Positions 8,551-17,627 of a stretch of DNA of 64,000 bases are shown piece by piece. This DNA is from Comamonas terrigena NBRC 13299. GTDB taxonomy: Bacteria > Pseudomonadota > Gammaproteobacteria > Burkholderiales > Burkholderiaceae_C. The notes beneath the pieces were generated by a model. That model saw only the letters and a program-made list of their open reading frames with translations. It made no database searches and had not been told where the DNA came from. Made by a program: the position numbers and the translations under genes. The stretch spans positions 701,001 to 765,000 of the forward strand of contig NZ_AP019749.1 in NCBI RefSeq assembly GCF_006740045.1. Direction: 5' to 3'. Each line of letters starts with the position of its first letter. Positions within the stretch are counted from its first letter, which is position 1.

Positions 8551-9471
8551 TCAGGCGGCGCTGCGCTGCAGATGCGGGTTCTGCACAAACAGCTCGGCCG
8601 CCCAGTCCACAAAGGCACGCACCTTGGCGCTCAGGTGGCGGTTGGGCGGGTAGACCACATAGACGGGCAGCAGCGGCTGGGTCCAGTCGGGCAGCAGCTG
8701 CACCAGTTCGCCGGAGTCCAGATGGCTCTGGGCCTGGAAGGTGGTGATCTGGCCAACGCCCCGGCCCGCAACGATGGCCGCCACATAGGCATTGGCCTCG
8801 TTCACGGCCAGCTGGGCCGGGCTGCCGATCTCCAGGACTTCCCCGCCGCGGTGGAATTCCAGCGGGTAGCGGCGCATGGAAACCGGCGAGAAATAGATCA
8901 CGTTGAGGTGGCCGTTCTCCAGATCCAGCGGGTGCTGGGGCGTGCCGTACTGGGCCAGATAACCGGGTGCGGCCACGGTCACGAATTCGAGGTTGCCGAT
9001 ACGCCGCGCCACCAGGGACTGCTCGGACAGCTCGCCACCACGGATCACGCAGTCCACGTTGTCACCGATCAGATCCACCGTGCGGTCGCTGACGCCCAGG
9101 TCGATCTGGATGTCGGGGTAGCGCGCCTGGAACTCGGCCAGCCGCGGAATGATGAGCAGGCGCGCCATGGAGGTGCCCACATCCACGCGCAGGCGCCCGC
9201 GCGGCGCGGCACGTGCCTGGCTGAGGCTGGCTTCCATGTCGTCAAAGTCGGCCAGCAGCCGCACGACACGGTCGTAGTAGGCCGCGCCATCGGCCGTGAC
9301 CGTGACCCGGCGGGTCGTGCGGTTGAGCAGCTTGACGCGCAAGCGCGCCTCCAGGGCCTGGACGTGCTTGGTCACCGTGCCCTTGGGCAATTGCAGTGAA
9401 TCGGCCGCGCGCGTGAACGTGCCGGCTTCGACCACGCGCGCAAACAGGCGCATGGCCTGGATCTGGTCCAT
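8551..9471 (-). CDS. LysR-family transcriptional regulator of the adjacent RND pump
   Basis: 306-residue LTTR. The ATG at 9471 is preceded by GGAGAG and opens with MDQIQAMRLFARVVEAGTF, the standard winged-helix start; the recognition region runs over residues ~15-60. The C-terminal substrate-binding fold resembles the CrgA/DmlR-like subgroup. It is divergent from the hydrolase-like gene at 9683, which is followed by a MexEF-OprN-type pump. This layout is analogous to mexT-mexEF-oprN, so it is the likely regulator of both. Its 5' untranslated region carries a stable hairpin at 9493-9510. The inducing ligand is unknown. Confidence 0.92.
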   Translation of the reverse strand: MDQIQAMRLFARVVEAGTFTRAADSLQLPKGTVTKHVQALEARLRVKLLNRTTRRVTVTADGAAYYDRVVRLLADFDDMEASLSQARAAPRGRLRVDVGTSMARLLIIPRLAEFQARYPDIQIDLGVSDRTVDLIGDNVDCVIRGGELSEQSLVARRIGNLEFVTVAAPGYLAQYGTPQHPLDLENGHLNVIYFSPVSMRRYPLEFHRGGEVLEIGSPAQLAVNEANAYVAAIVAGRGVGQITTFQAQSHLDSGELVQLLPDWTQPLLPVYVVYPPNRHLSAKVRAFVDWAAELFVQNPHLQRSAA

Positions 9472-9492
9472 GGACTCTCCCTTTTTCCTTCT

Positions 9493-9510
9493 CTGCCCCG
9501 AAAGGGGCAG
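9493..9510. promoter_or_regulatory. Hairpin in LysR leader
   Basis: CTGCCCC and GGGGCAG separated by 4 nt, 22 bp upstream of the LysR start codon. Read on the minus strand it lies just before an AGAAGG/GGGAGAG ribosome-binding area and may affect translation; read on the plus strand the loop is a GNRA-type GAAA. Function is not established. Confidence 0.45.
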
Positions 9511-9626
9511 AAGAATTCTCACACGCAGTTCCCTGCGCCATTGTTCGGGAATTGGAAACACTGCGGTGGCAATTGCCCGGTTTATCGGGGTCCTTTGCCG
9601 CGCTACATTTGCCCTCATCCGGCTTT

Positions 9627-9676
9627 GTCCGGTCCTGTTTGGTTCTGTCAGGTCCTGCCCGATCCCGTTCGGCCCC
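9627..9676 (+). repeat. Five degenerate 10-bp direct repeats
   Basis: Five consecutive 10-mers: GTCCGGTCCT, GTTTGGTTCT, GTCAGGTCCT, GCCCGATCCC, GTTCGGCCCC, ending 6 bp before the hydrolase-like start codon. The period equals one helical turn, so equivalent bases face the same side of the DNA. It may be a binding array for the adjacent LysR regulator or a low-complexity leader; neither is shown. Confidence 0.55.
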
Positions 9677-9682
9677 ACCACC

Positions 9683-10513
9683 ATGTCCACCACCTCTGCT
9701 GTCCCGTCGCCACCGTCCGTCTGCACCGATTCCACCCTCACCGTGGCCGGGCAGGAGGTGGCCGTGCGCGTCTATGGCAGCAAGCCGGCCGGCCAGGTGC
9801 TCCCTCTGGTGGTGCATTTCCACGGCGGGGCCTTTGTCTCGGGGGATCTGGACAACGGCTGCACCGTGGCCAGCCTGCTGGAAGGCGCTGGCGCCCGTGT
9901 GGTTTCGGTGGCCTACCCGCTCTCGCCGTTTCCCCAACCGCTGGAAACCGGGTATGCCGTGTTGCAGTGGGCCTACAAGCAGCGCACGCGTCTGGCCGGT
10001 GCCGGTGCCCAGGTGTACCTGGCCGGTGAAGAGGCAGGCGGCAATCTGGCGGCCGGTGTGGCCCTGATGGCGCGTGACCAGTCGCATCCGCCGCTGGCAG
10101 GACAGATACTGTTGTCGCCCATGCTGGATCCCTGTGTGGGCACGCCCTCGCTGCGCGCGGCCACAGGGACCGCCACCGCCTGCAAATGGGCCGATGGCTG
10201 GCTCAAGTTCCTGGGGTGCACGCGCGATGCCGAGCACCCTTATGCCGTGCCAGGTGCCGCCCAGCGCCTGGCAGGCCTGCCGCCCACCCTGGTGCTGGTG
10301 GGCAGCGACGACCCCATGCACGACGAAGCCCTGGCCTATGCGGCCCGGCTCGAAGCTGCGGGCCTTTCCGTGACCCGCCACGTGTTCAACCAGGCGCAGC
10401 AATGGCCCGACGCCCTGCTGCAGCCCGGCACCCGCGCCTGTCCCTGTGCGGACGAGGTGCAGGAGCAGTTTCGCCGCTTCTTTGCAGACAGCCGATGTCG
10501 GCCCTCGCCGTGA
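9683..10513 (+). CDS. HSL-type alpha/beta-hydrolase-fold protein lacking the catalytic Ser and His
   Basis: 276 residues with the HSL-family oxyanion motif HGGAF (47-51) and the later acid-residue block VGSDDPMHDE (about 207-216). The nucleophile elbow, normally GDSAGG, reads GEEAGG (115-120), putting Glu at the Ser position 117. The usual catalytic-His segment near residue 240 reads QAQQWPDA and has no His. It is therefore predicted to be inactive as an esterase and may bind a ligand instead. The ATG at 9683 is the first start consistent with the fold. The gene is divergent from a LysR regulator and lies 217 bp upstream of the RND adaptor. A plain esterase annotation would be misleading. Confidence 0.85.
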   Translation: MSTTSAVPSPPSVCTDSTLTVAGQEVAVRVYGSKPAGQVLPLVVHFHGGAFVSGDLDNGCTVASLLEGAGARVVSVAYPLSPFPQPLETGYAVLQWAYKQRTRLAGAGAQVYLAGEEAGGNLAAGVALMARDQSHPPLAGQILLSPMLDPCVGTPSLRAATGTATACKWADGWLKFLGCTRDAEHPYAVPGAAQRLAGLPPTLVLVGSDDPMHDEALAYAARLEAAGLSVTRHVFNQAQQWPDALLQPGTRACPCADEVQEQFRRFFADSRCRPSP

Positions 10514-10730
10514 CGGACGCTCCACCACTGCCACTGAATCTTTGCCTGTGACCGCTGCCTGAGCTCCAGACCGTTGGAGCATAGCCACGGTATCCCCTGA
10601 CCGGCACCCGCCGGGGCAGGTCCTCCTGTTGTTCGGTTTTTTCCGGCGTGATCTGCCGGAGGGCACCGCTTTGCCCGGATTTTCAGCGTCCTGCCCCTCG
10701 GGGCGGGCGCACCATCTTTTAGGAACTGCC

Positions 10731-11993
10731 ATGAACGCACCGCTTTCCCCTGTTTCCTCTTCCTCGCGCCGCTGGTGGACCGCCATCGGCCTGGCCACCG
10801 TGGTCGTCGCTGCCGGGGGCGCGGCGCTGGGCCTGCAGGCATCGCATGCCGAGGCGCCTGCCCAGGCCGCACCGCCTGCCATCCCCGTCTCCGTGGCCGC
10901 CGTGGTGCTGCAGGACGTGTCCCTGTGGGATGAATTCTCGGGCCGCCTGGAAGCCGTGCAGCGCGTGGACATCCGCCCGCGCGTGGCCGGTGCCGTGCAG
11001 GCCGTGCATTTCCGCGAAGGTGCCCTGGTCAAGCAAGGGGATCTGCTGGTCACCGTGGACCCCGCGCCCTATGTGGCGGAAGTGGACCGCGCCGAAGCCC
11101 AGGTGGTGGCCGCCCAGGCCCGCCTGTCCTACACCCGCAGCGAGATGGAGCGTGCCGCCCGCCTGCTGCAGGAAAGCGCCATCGCCCAGCGTGAGCACGA
11201 CGAACGTGTGAACGCCCAGCGCGAAGCGGATGCCAATCTGCGTGCCGCCCAGGCTGCGCTGCAGACCGCCCGGCTGAACCTCTCCTACACCCAGGTGCGC
11301 GCCCCCGTGGCCGGCCGTGTGGGCCGCATCGAAGTGACCGTGGGCAACCTGGTCAGTGCCGGTGCCAGCGCCCCGGTGCTGACCACCCTGGTCTCGGTCA
11401 GCCCGATCTACGCCAGCTTCGACACCGACGAACAGGTCGTGGCACGCGCCATCGACGGGCTGGACGGCGGCAAGGGCACCCAGGGCGGGCGTGCACGCAT
11501 CGAGCACATTCCGGTGCAGATGGGGACCGGCACGGCCGGCAGCACCCCCTTCAACGGCCATCTGCAACTCATCGACAACCAGGTCGATGCGCGCAGCGGC
11601 ACGGTGCGTGTGCGCGCCGTGTTCGACAACGCCGACGGCAGCCTGATGCCGGGCCAGTTCGCGCGCATCCGCATGGGCCAGGCGCAGAGCACTTCGGCCG
11701 TGCTGATCAACGAGCGCGCCGTGGGCACGGACCAGAACAAGAAGTTCGTCATGGTCGTGGGCGAAGGCGACAAGGCCGAGTACCGCGAAGTGCAGCTGGG
11801 CGCACCGGTGGACGGTCTGCGTGTGGTGACTTCTGGCCTCAAGGCCGGGGAACGCATCGTCGTCAACGGCCTGCAGCGCGTGCGCCCCGGCGCGGTGATT
11901 GCGCCCCAGGAAGTGCCCATGGCCGCCAAGGCTGAACTGCAGGGTGAGCGCGCACCGGCTGCCAAGGCCGCCGCCAAGCAGCCCATCGCCTGA
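10731..11993 (+). CDS. RND efflux periplasmic adaptor, MexE-like
   Basis: Membrane fusion protein of a tripartite RND pump. The ATG at 10731 follows AGGAACTGCC (ribosome site AGGA); the in-frame start at 10629 lacks an export signal at its end. An N-terminal membrane/signal segment (residues ~15-35) is followed by the conserved F-S-G-R-L-E-A-V-Q-R-V-D-I-R-P-R-V-A-G motif, the lipoyl domain, a short coiled-coil hairpin and a beta-barrel (A-S-F-D-T-D-E-Q). It has 420 residues with an Ala/Lys-rich tail. The wording of these motifs is closest to MexE/BpeE. It is followed 26 bp later by the RND transporter. Expected substrates are amphiphilic antibiotics or phenolics, by analogy. Confidence 0.93.
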   Translation: MNAPLSPVSSSSRRWWTAIGLATVVVAAGGAALGLQASHAEAPAQAAPPAIPVSVAAVVLQDVSLWDEFSGRLEAVQRVDIRPRVAGAVQAVHFREGALVKQGDLLVTVDPAPYVAEVDRAEAQVVAAQARLSYTRSEMERAARLLQESAIAQREHDERVNAQREADANLRAAQAALQTARLNLSYTQVRAPVAGRVGRIEVTVGNLVSAGASAPVLTTLVSVSPIYASFDTDEQVVARAIDGLDGGKGTQGGRARIEHIPVQMGTGTAGSTPFNGHLQLIDNQVDARSGTVRVRAVFDNADGSLMPGQFARIRMGQAQSTSAVLINERAVGTDQNKKFVMVVGEGDKAEYREVQLGAPVDGLRVVTSGLKAGERIVVNGLQRVRPGAVIAPQEVPMAAKAELQGERAPAAKAAAKQPIA

Positions 11994-12019
11994 ATGCGTC
12001 CGGCAAGAAAGACCCGCAC

Positions 12020-15000
12020 ATGAATCTCTCCCGCTTTTTCATCGATCGCCCCATCTTTGCCGGGGTGCTGTCGGTGCTCATCTTCCTGGCCGGCCTGATC
12101 GCCCTGCGCGTGCTGCCGATCTCGGAATACCCGGAAGTCGCTCCCCCCTCGGTGGTGGTGCGCGCCCAGTATCCCGGTGCCAACCCCAAGGTGATCGCCG
12201 AGACCGTGGCCACGCCACTGGAAGAATCCATCAACGGCGTGGAAGGCATGCTCTACATGGGCAGCCAGGCCACCACCGATGGTGTGATGACGCTGACCGT
12301 GACCTTTGCCCTGGGCACCGACCCGGACAAGGCCCAGCAACTGGTGCAGAACCGCGTGTCCCAGGCCGAACCGCGCCTGCCCGAGGAAGTGCGTCGCCTG
12401 GGCATCACCACGGTGAAGAGTGCGCCCGACCTGACCATGGTCGTGCACATGGTCTCGCCCAATGGCCGCTATGACATCGACTATCTGCGCAACTACGCGG
12501 TGCTCAACGTCAAGGACCGCCTGGCGCGCATTCCCGGCGTGGGCCAGGTGCAGATCTTCGGCGGCGGTGACTATTCCATGCGCGCCTGGCTGGATCCGCA
12601 GAAGGTCGCGCAGCGCGGCCTCTCGGCCGCCGATGTGGTGAGTGCCATCCGGGGCCAGAACGTGCAGGCCGCGGCCGGTGTGGTGGGCGCTTCGCCCGGC
12701 CTGCCGGGCGTGGACATGCAACTGTCCATCAATGCCCAGGGGCGCCTGCAAACCGAAGAGGAATTCGGCGACATCATCGTCAAGACCGGCGCGGACGGTG
12801 CCGTGACGCGCCTGCGCGACGTGGCCCGCCTGGAGCTGGGTGCGGCCGACTATTCGCTGCGCTCCCTGCTCAACAACGACCCCGCCGTGGGCATGGGCGT
12901 GTTCCAGGCCCCAGGCTCCAACGCCCTGGACATCTCGGCCAATGTGCGTGCCACCATGGCCGAGCTGCAAAGGCACATGCCCGAAGGCGTGGAGTTCCGT
13001 ATTGCCTACGACCCCACGCAGTTCGTGCGTGCCTCCATCAAGTCCGTGATCCACACCTTGCTGGAAGCCGTGGCCCTGGTGGTGGTGGTGGTGATCCTGT
13101 TCCTGCAGACCTGGCGCGCCTCCATCATCCCGCTGCTGGCCGTGCCGGTGTCGGTGGTGGGTACGTTCGCCGTGCTGCACCTGTTGGGCTTTTCGATCAA
13201 CGCGCTGTCGCTCTTCGGCCTGGTGCTGGCCATCGGTATCGTGGTGGATGACGCCATCGTGGTGGTGGAAAACGTGGAGCGCAACATCGAAGCCGGTCTG
13301 TCGCCGCGCGAGGCCACCTACCGCGCCATGCAGGAGGTGAGCGGCCCCATCATTGCCATCGCCCTGGTGCTGGTGGCCGTGTTTGTGCCCCTGGCCTTCA
13401 TCAGCGGCCTCACCGGCCAGTTCTACCGCCAGTTCGCGGTGACCATCGCCATCTCGACGGTGATCTCGGCCATCAACTCGCTGACCCTGTCGCCGGCGCT
13501 CAGCGCGCTGCTGCTCAAGGGCCACCACGAGCCCAAGGATGCGCTGACACGCGGCATGGAACGCGTGCTGGGCGGTTTCTTCCGCCGCTTCAATACCCTG
13601 TTCCACCGCGGTTCCGATGCCTACAGCGGTGGCGTGCAGCGTGTCATCGGCCGCAAGGCGCTGATGCTGGTGATTTATGCCGTGCTGGTGGGCGCGACCT
13701 GGGGGTTGTTCAAGCTGGTGCCCGGCGGCTTTGTGCCGGCCCAGGACAAGCAGTATCTGGTGGGCTTTGCCCAGTTGCCCGATGGCGCCACCCTGGACCG
13801 CACGGAAGACGTGATCCGCCGCATGGGCGAGATCGTCAAGCAGAACCCGAATGTGGAAGATGCCATTGCCTTCCCGGGCCTGTCCATCAACGGCTTCACC
13901 AACAGCTCGAACTCGGGCATCGTGTTCGTCACACTCAAGCCCTTTGCCGAGCGCACACGCGCCGACCAGAGCGGCGGCGCAGTGGCGGGCCAGCTCAATC
14001 AGGCCTTCGGCAGCATCCAGGAAGCCTTCATCGCCATGTTCCCGCCGCCACCGGTGGCCGGCCTGGGCACGACCGGGGGCTTCAAGCTGCAGATCGAGGA
14101 CCGCGCCTCGCTGGGCTATGACGCCATGGATCAGGCGGTGAAGGCCTTCATGGCCAAGGCCTACCAGACGCCGGAGCTGGCCGGGCTGTTCACCAGCTGG
14201 CAGGTCAATGTGCCGCAGCTCTATGCCGCCATCGACCGCACCAAGGCGCGCCAGCTGGGGGTGCCGGTGACCGACATCTTCGAGACCCTGCAGATCTACC
14301 TGGGCAGCCTGTATGCCAATGACTTCAACCAGTTCGGCCGCACCTACAGTGTGCGCGTGCAGGCGGATGCCTCCTACCGGGCGCGTGCCGAAGACGTGGG
14401 CCTGCTGAAGGTGCGTTCCACCACGGGCGAGATGGTGCCGCTGTCGGCCCTGATGAAGCTGGAGCCCAGCTTCGGGCCCGAGCGCGCCATGCGCTACAAC
14501 GGCTTTCTGGCGGCCGATGTGAACGGCGGGCCCGCACCCGGCTTCTCCTCGGGCCAGGCCCAGGCCGCCATCGAGCGCATCGCTGCCGAAACCCTGCCAC
14601 CCGGCATCGGCTTCGAGTGGACCGAGCTGACCTACCAGGAAATCCTGGCCGGCAATTCCGCCGTGCTGGTCTTCCCCCTGGCCATTCTGCTGGTGTTCCT
14701 GGTGCTGGCGGCCCAGTACGAAAGCCTGACCCTGCCCATCGCCATCATCCTCATCGTGCCCATGGGCCTGCTGGCCGCCATGACCGGGGTGTGGCTCAGC
14801 GGGGGGGACAACAACGTGTTCACGCAGATCGGGCTCATTGTGCTGGTGGGGCTGTCGGCGAAGAACGCCATCCTGATCGTGGAGTTTGCCCGCGAGCTGG
14901 AGTTTGTTGGCCGCACCCCGGTGCAGGCCGCGATCGAAGCCAGCCGCCTGCGCCTGCGCCCCATTCTGATGACCTCGCTGGCGTTTGTGATGGGTGTGCT

Positions 15001-15262
15001 GCCCCTGGTGCTGTCCACTGGGGCCGGTGCCGAGATGCGCAGCGCCATGGGCGTGGCGGTGTTCGCCGGGATGATCGGTGTGACGGCCTTCGGCCTGTTC
15101 CTGACCCCCGTGTTCTATGTGGTCCTGCGCCGCCTGGCGGGCAACCGTCCGCTGCAGCAGCACGGCCACCACACGGCACCACTGGGCGAGCGCGAGCTGC
15201 ACAGCGGCCCGGGCGCAGCCGCCCACCCCGTGCTGGCCGCACCGCGCGGCTCCAACGAATGA
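12020..15262 (+). CDS. RND multidrug efflux transporter, MexF-like (HAE1 family)
   Basis: 1080-residue proton-driven inner-membrane pump. The start MNLSRFFIDRPIFAGVLS is typical of HAE1 transporters. The central proton-relay helix TM4 contains GIVVDDAIVVVENVER with the two essential Asp residues, and FLQTWRASIIPLLAVPVS and SGLTGQFYRQFAVTIA are near-identical to MexF. Two large periplasmic loops with pore/docking subdomains lie between TM1-2 and TM7-8. The C-terminus ends in a His-rich tail after TM12. The stop overlaps an in-frame ATG of the next gene, and the adaptor lies 26 bp upstream, so the three genes form one operon. Confidence 0.96.
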   Translation: MNLSRFFIDRPIFAGVLSVLIFLAGLIALRVLPISEYPEVAPPSVVVRAQYPGANPKVIAETVATPLEESINGVEGMLYMGSQATTDGVMTLTVTFALGTDPDKAQQLVQNRVSQAEPRLPEEVRRLGITTVKSAPDLTMVVHMVSPNGRYDIDYLRNYAVLNVKDRLARIPGVGQVQIFGGGDYSMRAWLDPQKVAQRGLSAADVVSAIRGQNVQAAAGVVGASPGLPGVDMQLSINAQGRLQTEEEFGDIIVKTGADGAVTRLRDVARLELGAADYSLRSLLNNDPAVGMGVFQAPGSNALDISANVRATMAELQRHMPEGVEFRIAYDPTQFVRASIKSVIHTLLEAVALVVVVVILFLQTWRASIIPLLAVPVSVVGTFAVLHLLGFSINALSLFGLVLAIGIVVDDAIVVVENVERNIEAGLSPREATYRAMQEVSGPIIAIALVLVAVFVPLAFISGLTGQFYRQFAVTIAISTVISAINSLTLSPALSALLLKGHHEPKDALTRGMERVLGGFFRRFNTLFHRGSDAYSGGVQRVIGRKALMLVIYAVLVGATWGLFKLVPGGFVPAQDKQYLVGFAQLPDGATLDRTEDVIRRMGEIVKQNPNVEDAIAFPGLSINGFTNSSNSGIVFVTLKPFAERTRADQSGGAVAGQLNQAFGSIQEAFIAMFPPPPVAGLGTTGGFKLQIEDRASLGYDAMDQAVKAFMAKAYQTPELAGLFTSWQVNVPQLYAAIDRTKARQLGVPVTDIFETLQIYLGSLYANDFNQFGRTYSVRVQADASYRARAEDVGLLKVRSTTGEMVPLSALMKLEPSFGPERAMRYNGFLAADVNGGPAPGFSSGQAQAAIERIAAETLPPGIGFEWTELTYQEILAGNSAVLVFPLAILLVFLVLAAQYESLTLPIAIILIVPMGLLAAMTGVWLSGGDNNVFTQIGLIVLVGLSAKNAILIVEFARELEFVGRTPVQAAIEASRLRLRPILMTSLAFVMGVLPLVLSTGAGAEMRSAMGVAVFAGMIGVTAFGLFLTPVFYVVLRRLAGNRPLQQHGHHTAPLGERELHSGPGAAAHPVLAAPRGSNE

Positions 15263-15279
15263 AACCGAGGAATCCGGTG

Positions 15280-16758
15280 ATGACGACTGTTCTTTCTTTT
15301 CCCGCGGCGCGCTGGCTGCCGCTGGCGGCGGCCCTGTTCCTGGCCGGCTGCATGAGCCACCCGCTGGCCCCCGTGACCGCCGACGCGGCTTTGCCTGTGC
15401 CAGCGCATTTCTCCAACAGCGTTGAAGGCCAAGGCCAGACCTGGACCACGGCGGCGCCGGCCGAAACCCAGCCGCGCGGGGCCTGGTGGCTGGGTTTTGC
15501 CGACCCGGTGCTCACCGGTCTGGTGGAACGTGCCGCAGATGGCAACACCAGCATCCAGGAGGCCGCGGCCCGGCTGGCCGAGGCGCGTTCCCTGCTGCGC
15601 ACGGCCGATGCCCAGCGTGCGCCCCAACTGGGGGTGTCCACCGGGGCGGTACGCCAGGCCGGGATCACCACCACCGGCAGCGCCGTGCCGGCCACCGTGG
15701 TCACGGCTGGCCTGAATCTGTCGTACGAACTGGACCTGTTCGGCCGGCTTTCCAAGGCCAGCGACGCCGCACGGCTGGATGCCCAGGCGCGCGCCGCCTT
15801 GCTGCAGAGCACACGCCTGCTGGTGCAGGCCGAAGTGGCCCAGACCTATCTGCAGCTGCGGGCCGTCCAGGCCGAGCATGGACTGGTCACGGCCAGCCTG
15901 GCGGCCTACCGCGACACCTTGCACCTGACGCAGCGGCGCTTCCAGGCTGGCGATGTGGCCGAGCTGGACGTGGCGCGGGTGCAGACCGAGGTGGCAGCGA
16001 CCGAGGCCGAAGCCCTGTCCCTGGCCCAGCAGCAGGCCCAGCTTCAGCATGCGCTGGCGGTGCTGGTGGGCGAGGTGGCCAGCGGCTTTGCCGTGCCAGC
16101 GGCTGCAGCCGAAGCGGCCCTGCCTGTGGTACCCCCTGGCGTGCCGGCCACGGTGCTGGCGCGCCGCCCGGATGTGGCGGCGGCCCAGGCCTCCGTCATG
16201 GCGGCCCAGGCGCGCGTGGGCGTGGCTGAGGCTGCCTGGTTCCCTGCCATCACGCTGACCGGCAACGGCGGTCATGCCTCGCCCGAGCTGGGCGACCTGT
16301 TCAAGTGGTCGGCCCGCTCCTGGGGCATCGGTGCGCTGCTGTCGCTGCCGTTGTTCGACGGTGGCCAGCGCGCGGCCCAGGAAGAGGGCGCCCGCGCCCG
16401 GCTGGAAGCGGCCATGGCCGCCCACCGGGGCCAGGTGCTGACGGCCTTCCGTGAGGTGGAGGACCAGCTCAGCGCGCTGCGGCTGCTGGAAGGCCAGGCC
16501 GAAGCCCAGGGCCGTGCCGTGCAGTCGGCACGGCGTGCGACCCAGCTGTCGGATTCGCGCTACCGCAATGGCCTGGTGAGCCAGCTGGAGCTGCTGGATG
16601 CGCGCCGCAGCGAACTGCGCAGCCAGCGCCAGGCCCTGCAGGTGCGCACGGCCCAGTACACGGCCACCGTCGGCCTGATCCGCGCCCTGGGCGGCGGGTG
16701 GGATGTGGCGCCGCAGGCGGCAGCCCAGGCACTGAACCTGGCCGTGGTGGCACGCTGA
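15280..16758 (+). CDS. Outer-membrane factor lipoprotein, OprN-like
   Basis: Outer-membrane channel of the MexEF-type pump, 492 residues. The ATG at 15280 is preferred to the overlapping ATG at 15259, because GAGGA lies at proper spacing before it. The signal peptide ends with the lipobox L-A-G-C. Two OEP repeats are present: W-W-L-G-F near the start, Y-E-L-D-L-F-G-R around residue 155 and VLARRPDV around residue 295. It is the last gene of the pump operon; the next gene, 295 bp on, belongs to a separately regulated iron locus. Confidence 0.94.
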   Translation: MTTVLSFPAARWLPLAAALFLAGCMSHPLAPVTADAALPVPAHFSNSVEGQGQTWTTAAPAETQPRGAWWLGFADPVLTGLVERAADGNTSIQEAAARLAEARSLLRTADAQRAPQLGVSTGAVRQAGITTTGSAVPATVVTAGLNLSYELDLFGRLSKASDAARLDAQARAALLQSTRLLVQAEVAQTYLQLRAVQAEHGLVTASLAAYRDTLHLTQRRFQAGDVAELDVARVQTEVAATEAEALSLAQQQAQLQHALAVLVGEVASGFAVPAAAAEAALPVVPPGVPATVLARRPDVAAAQASVMAAQARVGVAEAAWFPAITLTGNGGHASPELGDLFKWSARSWGIGALLSLPLFDGGQRAAQEEGARARLEAAMAAHRGQVLTAFREVEDQLSALRLLEGQAEAQGRAVQSARRATQLSDSRYRNGLVSQLELLDARRSELRSQRQALQVRTAQYTATVGLIRALGGGWDVAPQAAAQALNLAVVAR

Positions 16759-17052
16759 ACGCGGCCAGGGCAGGGCGGGCCAGGGGCCCGCTCTCCAAAG
16801 CATGCGGTGTATCGGGGCATCGCATGCTGCCTCAGGATGGCGTTGCAGAATTGCTGCTGCCAGCGGGACCGTTGTCCCGTGTCTGGTGGCATGGGTTTGT
16901 CCGGCGGGGGACGTCCTTGGTGCCGTCCGCAAGCTCGTGTGCCGGTCGCATCGGCGGTCTACGGCAGATCGGCAGCCCGAATACACAATAGGATGCTAAT
17001 GATTCTTGTTTGAGTTGTATTATCGCGCCAGCAACTCAACCGGCTTTCTGCC
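16759..17052. other. Intergenic region, OMF to sigma factor
   Basis: 294 bp with no supported gene. The right end carries a Fur-like box (16994-17008) and a TATTAT -10-like hexamer at 17018-17023, consistent with an iron-repressed promoter for the sigma-factor operon. I see no strong terminator for the preceding pump operon. Confidence 0.6.
16994..17008. promoter_or_regulatory. Fur-like box upstream of FecI-type sigma factor
   Basis: TGCTAATGATTCTTG matches the Fur 7-1-7 consensus TGATAATGATTATCA well. It shares an 11-bp core (AATGATTCTTG) with the box at 1122-1136. It lies about 45 bp before the sigma-factor start codon, next to a -10-like TATTAT. Fur control of iron-starvation sigma genes is the standard arrangement; binding is inferred here. 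Confidence 0.72.
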
Positions 17053-17607
17053 ATGTCATCCGCCTCCAGCCCCTTGCACGCTGACATCAACGCGCTGTAC
17101 ATCGACCACCACAACTGGCTCCATGGCTGGCTCCGCCGGCGCTTGGGGTCGGCGGCAGAGGCAGCCGATCTGGCCCACGACACCTTTGTGCGATTGCTGA
17201 CAGGCCGGACGGAGCGCTGTTTCACCCATCCCGCCGAGGCCCGTGCCTACCTGAAAACCACGGCACAGAATCTGTGCATCAATCTGTGGCGCCGGCAGGA
17301 GATCGAGCGGGCCTGGCTGGAAATCCTGGCAACAAGCCCTGAGGCCTCCTATCCGTCCGCAGAGCGCCAGGCCATGGTGCTGCAGGCGCTGGAAGAGGTC
17401 GGGCGCATGCTCCAGTCGCTGTCGCCCAAGGCGGCCCGCGCTTTCACGCTGGCCGTGGTCTGCGACATGACCGATGATGAAGTGGGCGCCGAGCTGGGCG
17501 TTTCCGGACGGATGGTCCGCAAGTATGTGGCGCAGGCCATGCTGGGCTGTCTGACGCTGGCGGCGCGCCAGACCGCCGCGGAGCTGCGGCACGAGCCCCT
17601 GCCTTGA
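17053..17607 (+). CDS. ECF sigma factor, FecI type (iron starvation)
   Basis: 184 residues. Region 2 lies at about residues 10-75 (LYIDHHNWLHGWLRRRLGSA, then A-A-D-L-A-H-D-T-F-V-R-L, and YLKTTAQNLCINLWRR), and region 4 at about 110-165 with the helix-turn-helix D-D-E-V-G-A-E-L-G-V-S-G-R-M-V-R-K-Y. This is the FecI/PvdS/FpvI class that serves siderophore receptors. It overlaps or nearly abuts the fecR gene and is followed by a TonB receptor with an STN domain, the classical FecIRA surface-signalling order. Expression is probably Fur-repressed through the upstream box. Confidence 0.95.
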   Translation: MSSASSPLHADINALYIDHHNWLHGWLRRRLGSAAEAADLAHDTFVRLLTGRTERCFTHPAEARAYLKTTAQNLCINLWRRQEIERAWLEILATSPEASYPSAERQAMVLQALEEVGRMLQSLSPKAARAFTLAVVCDMTDDEVGAELGVSGRMVRKYVAQAMLGCLTLAARQTAAELRHEPLP

Positions 17608-17627
17608 CACCCAGGACGCCGCTGCCG

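Noticed and set aside
11408..15226. 1272-codon minus-strand frame across the RND transporter
   Set aside because: Shadow of the MexF-like gene, His/Gln/Gly-rich, no motif, no ribosome site.
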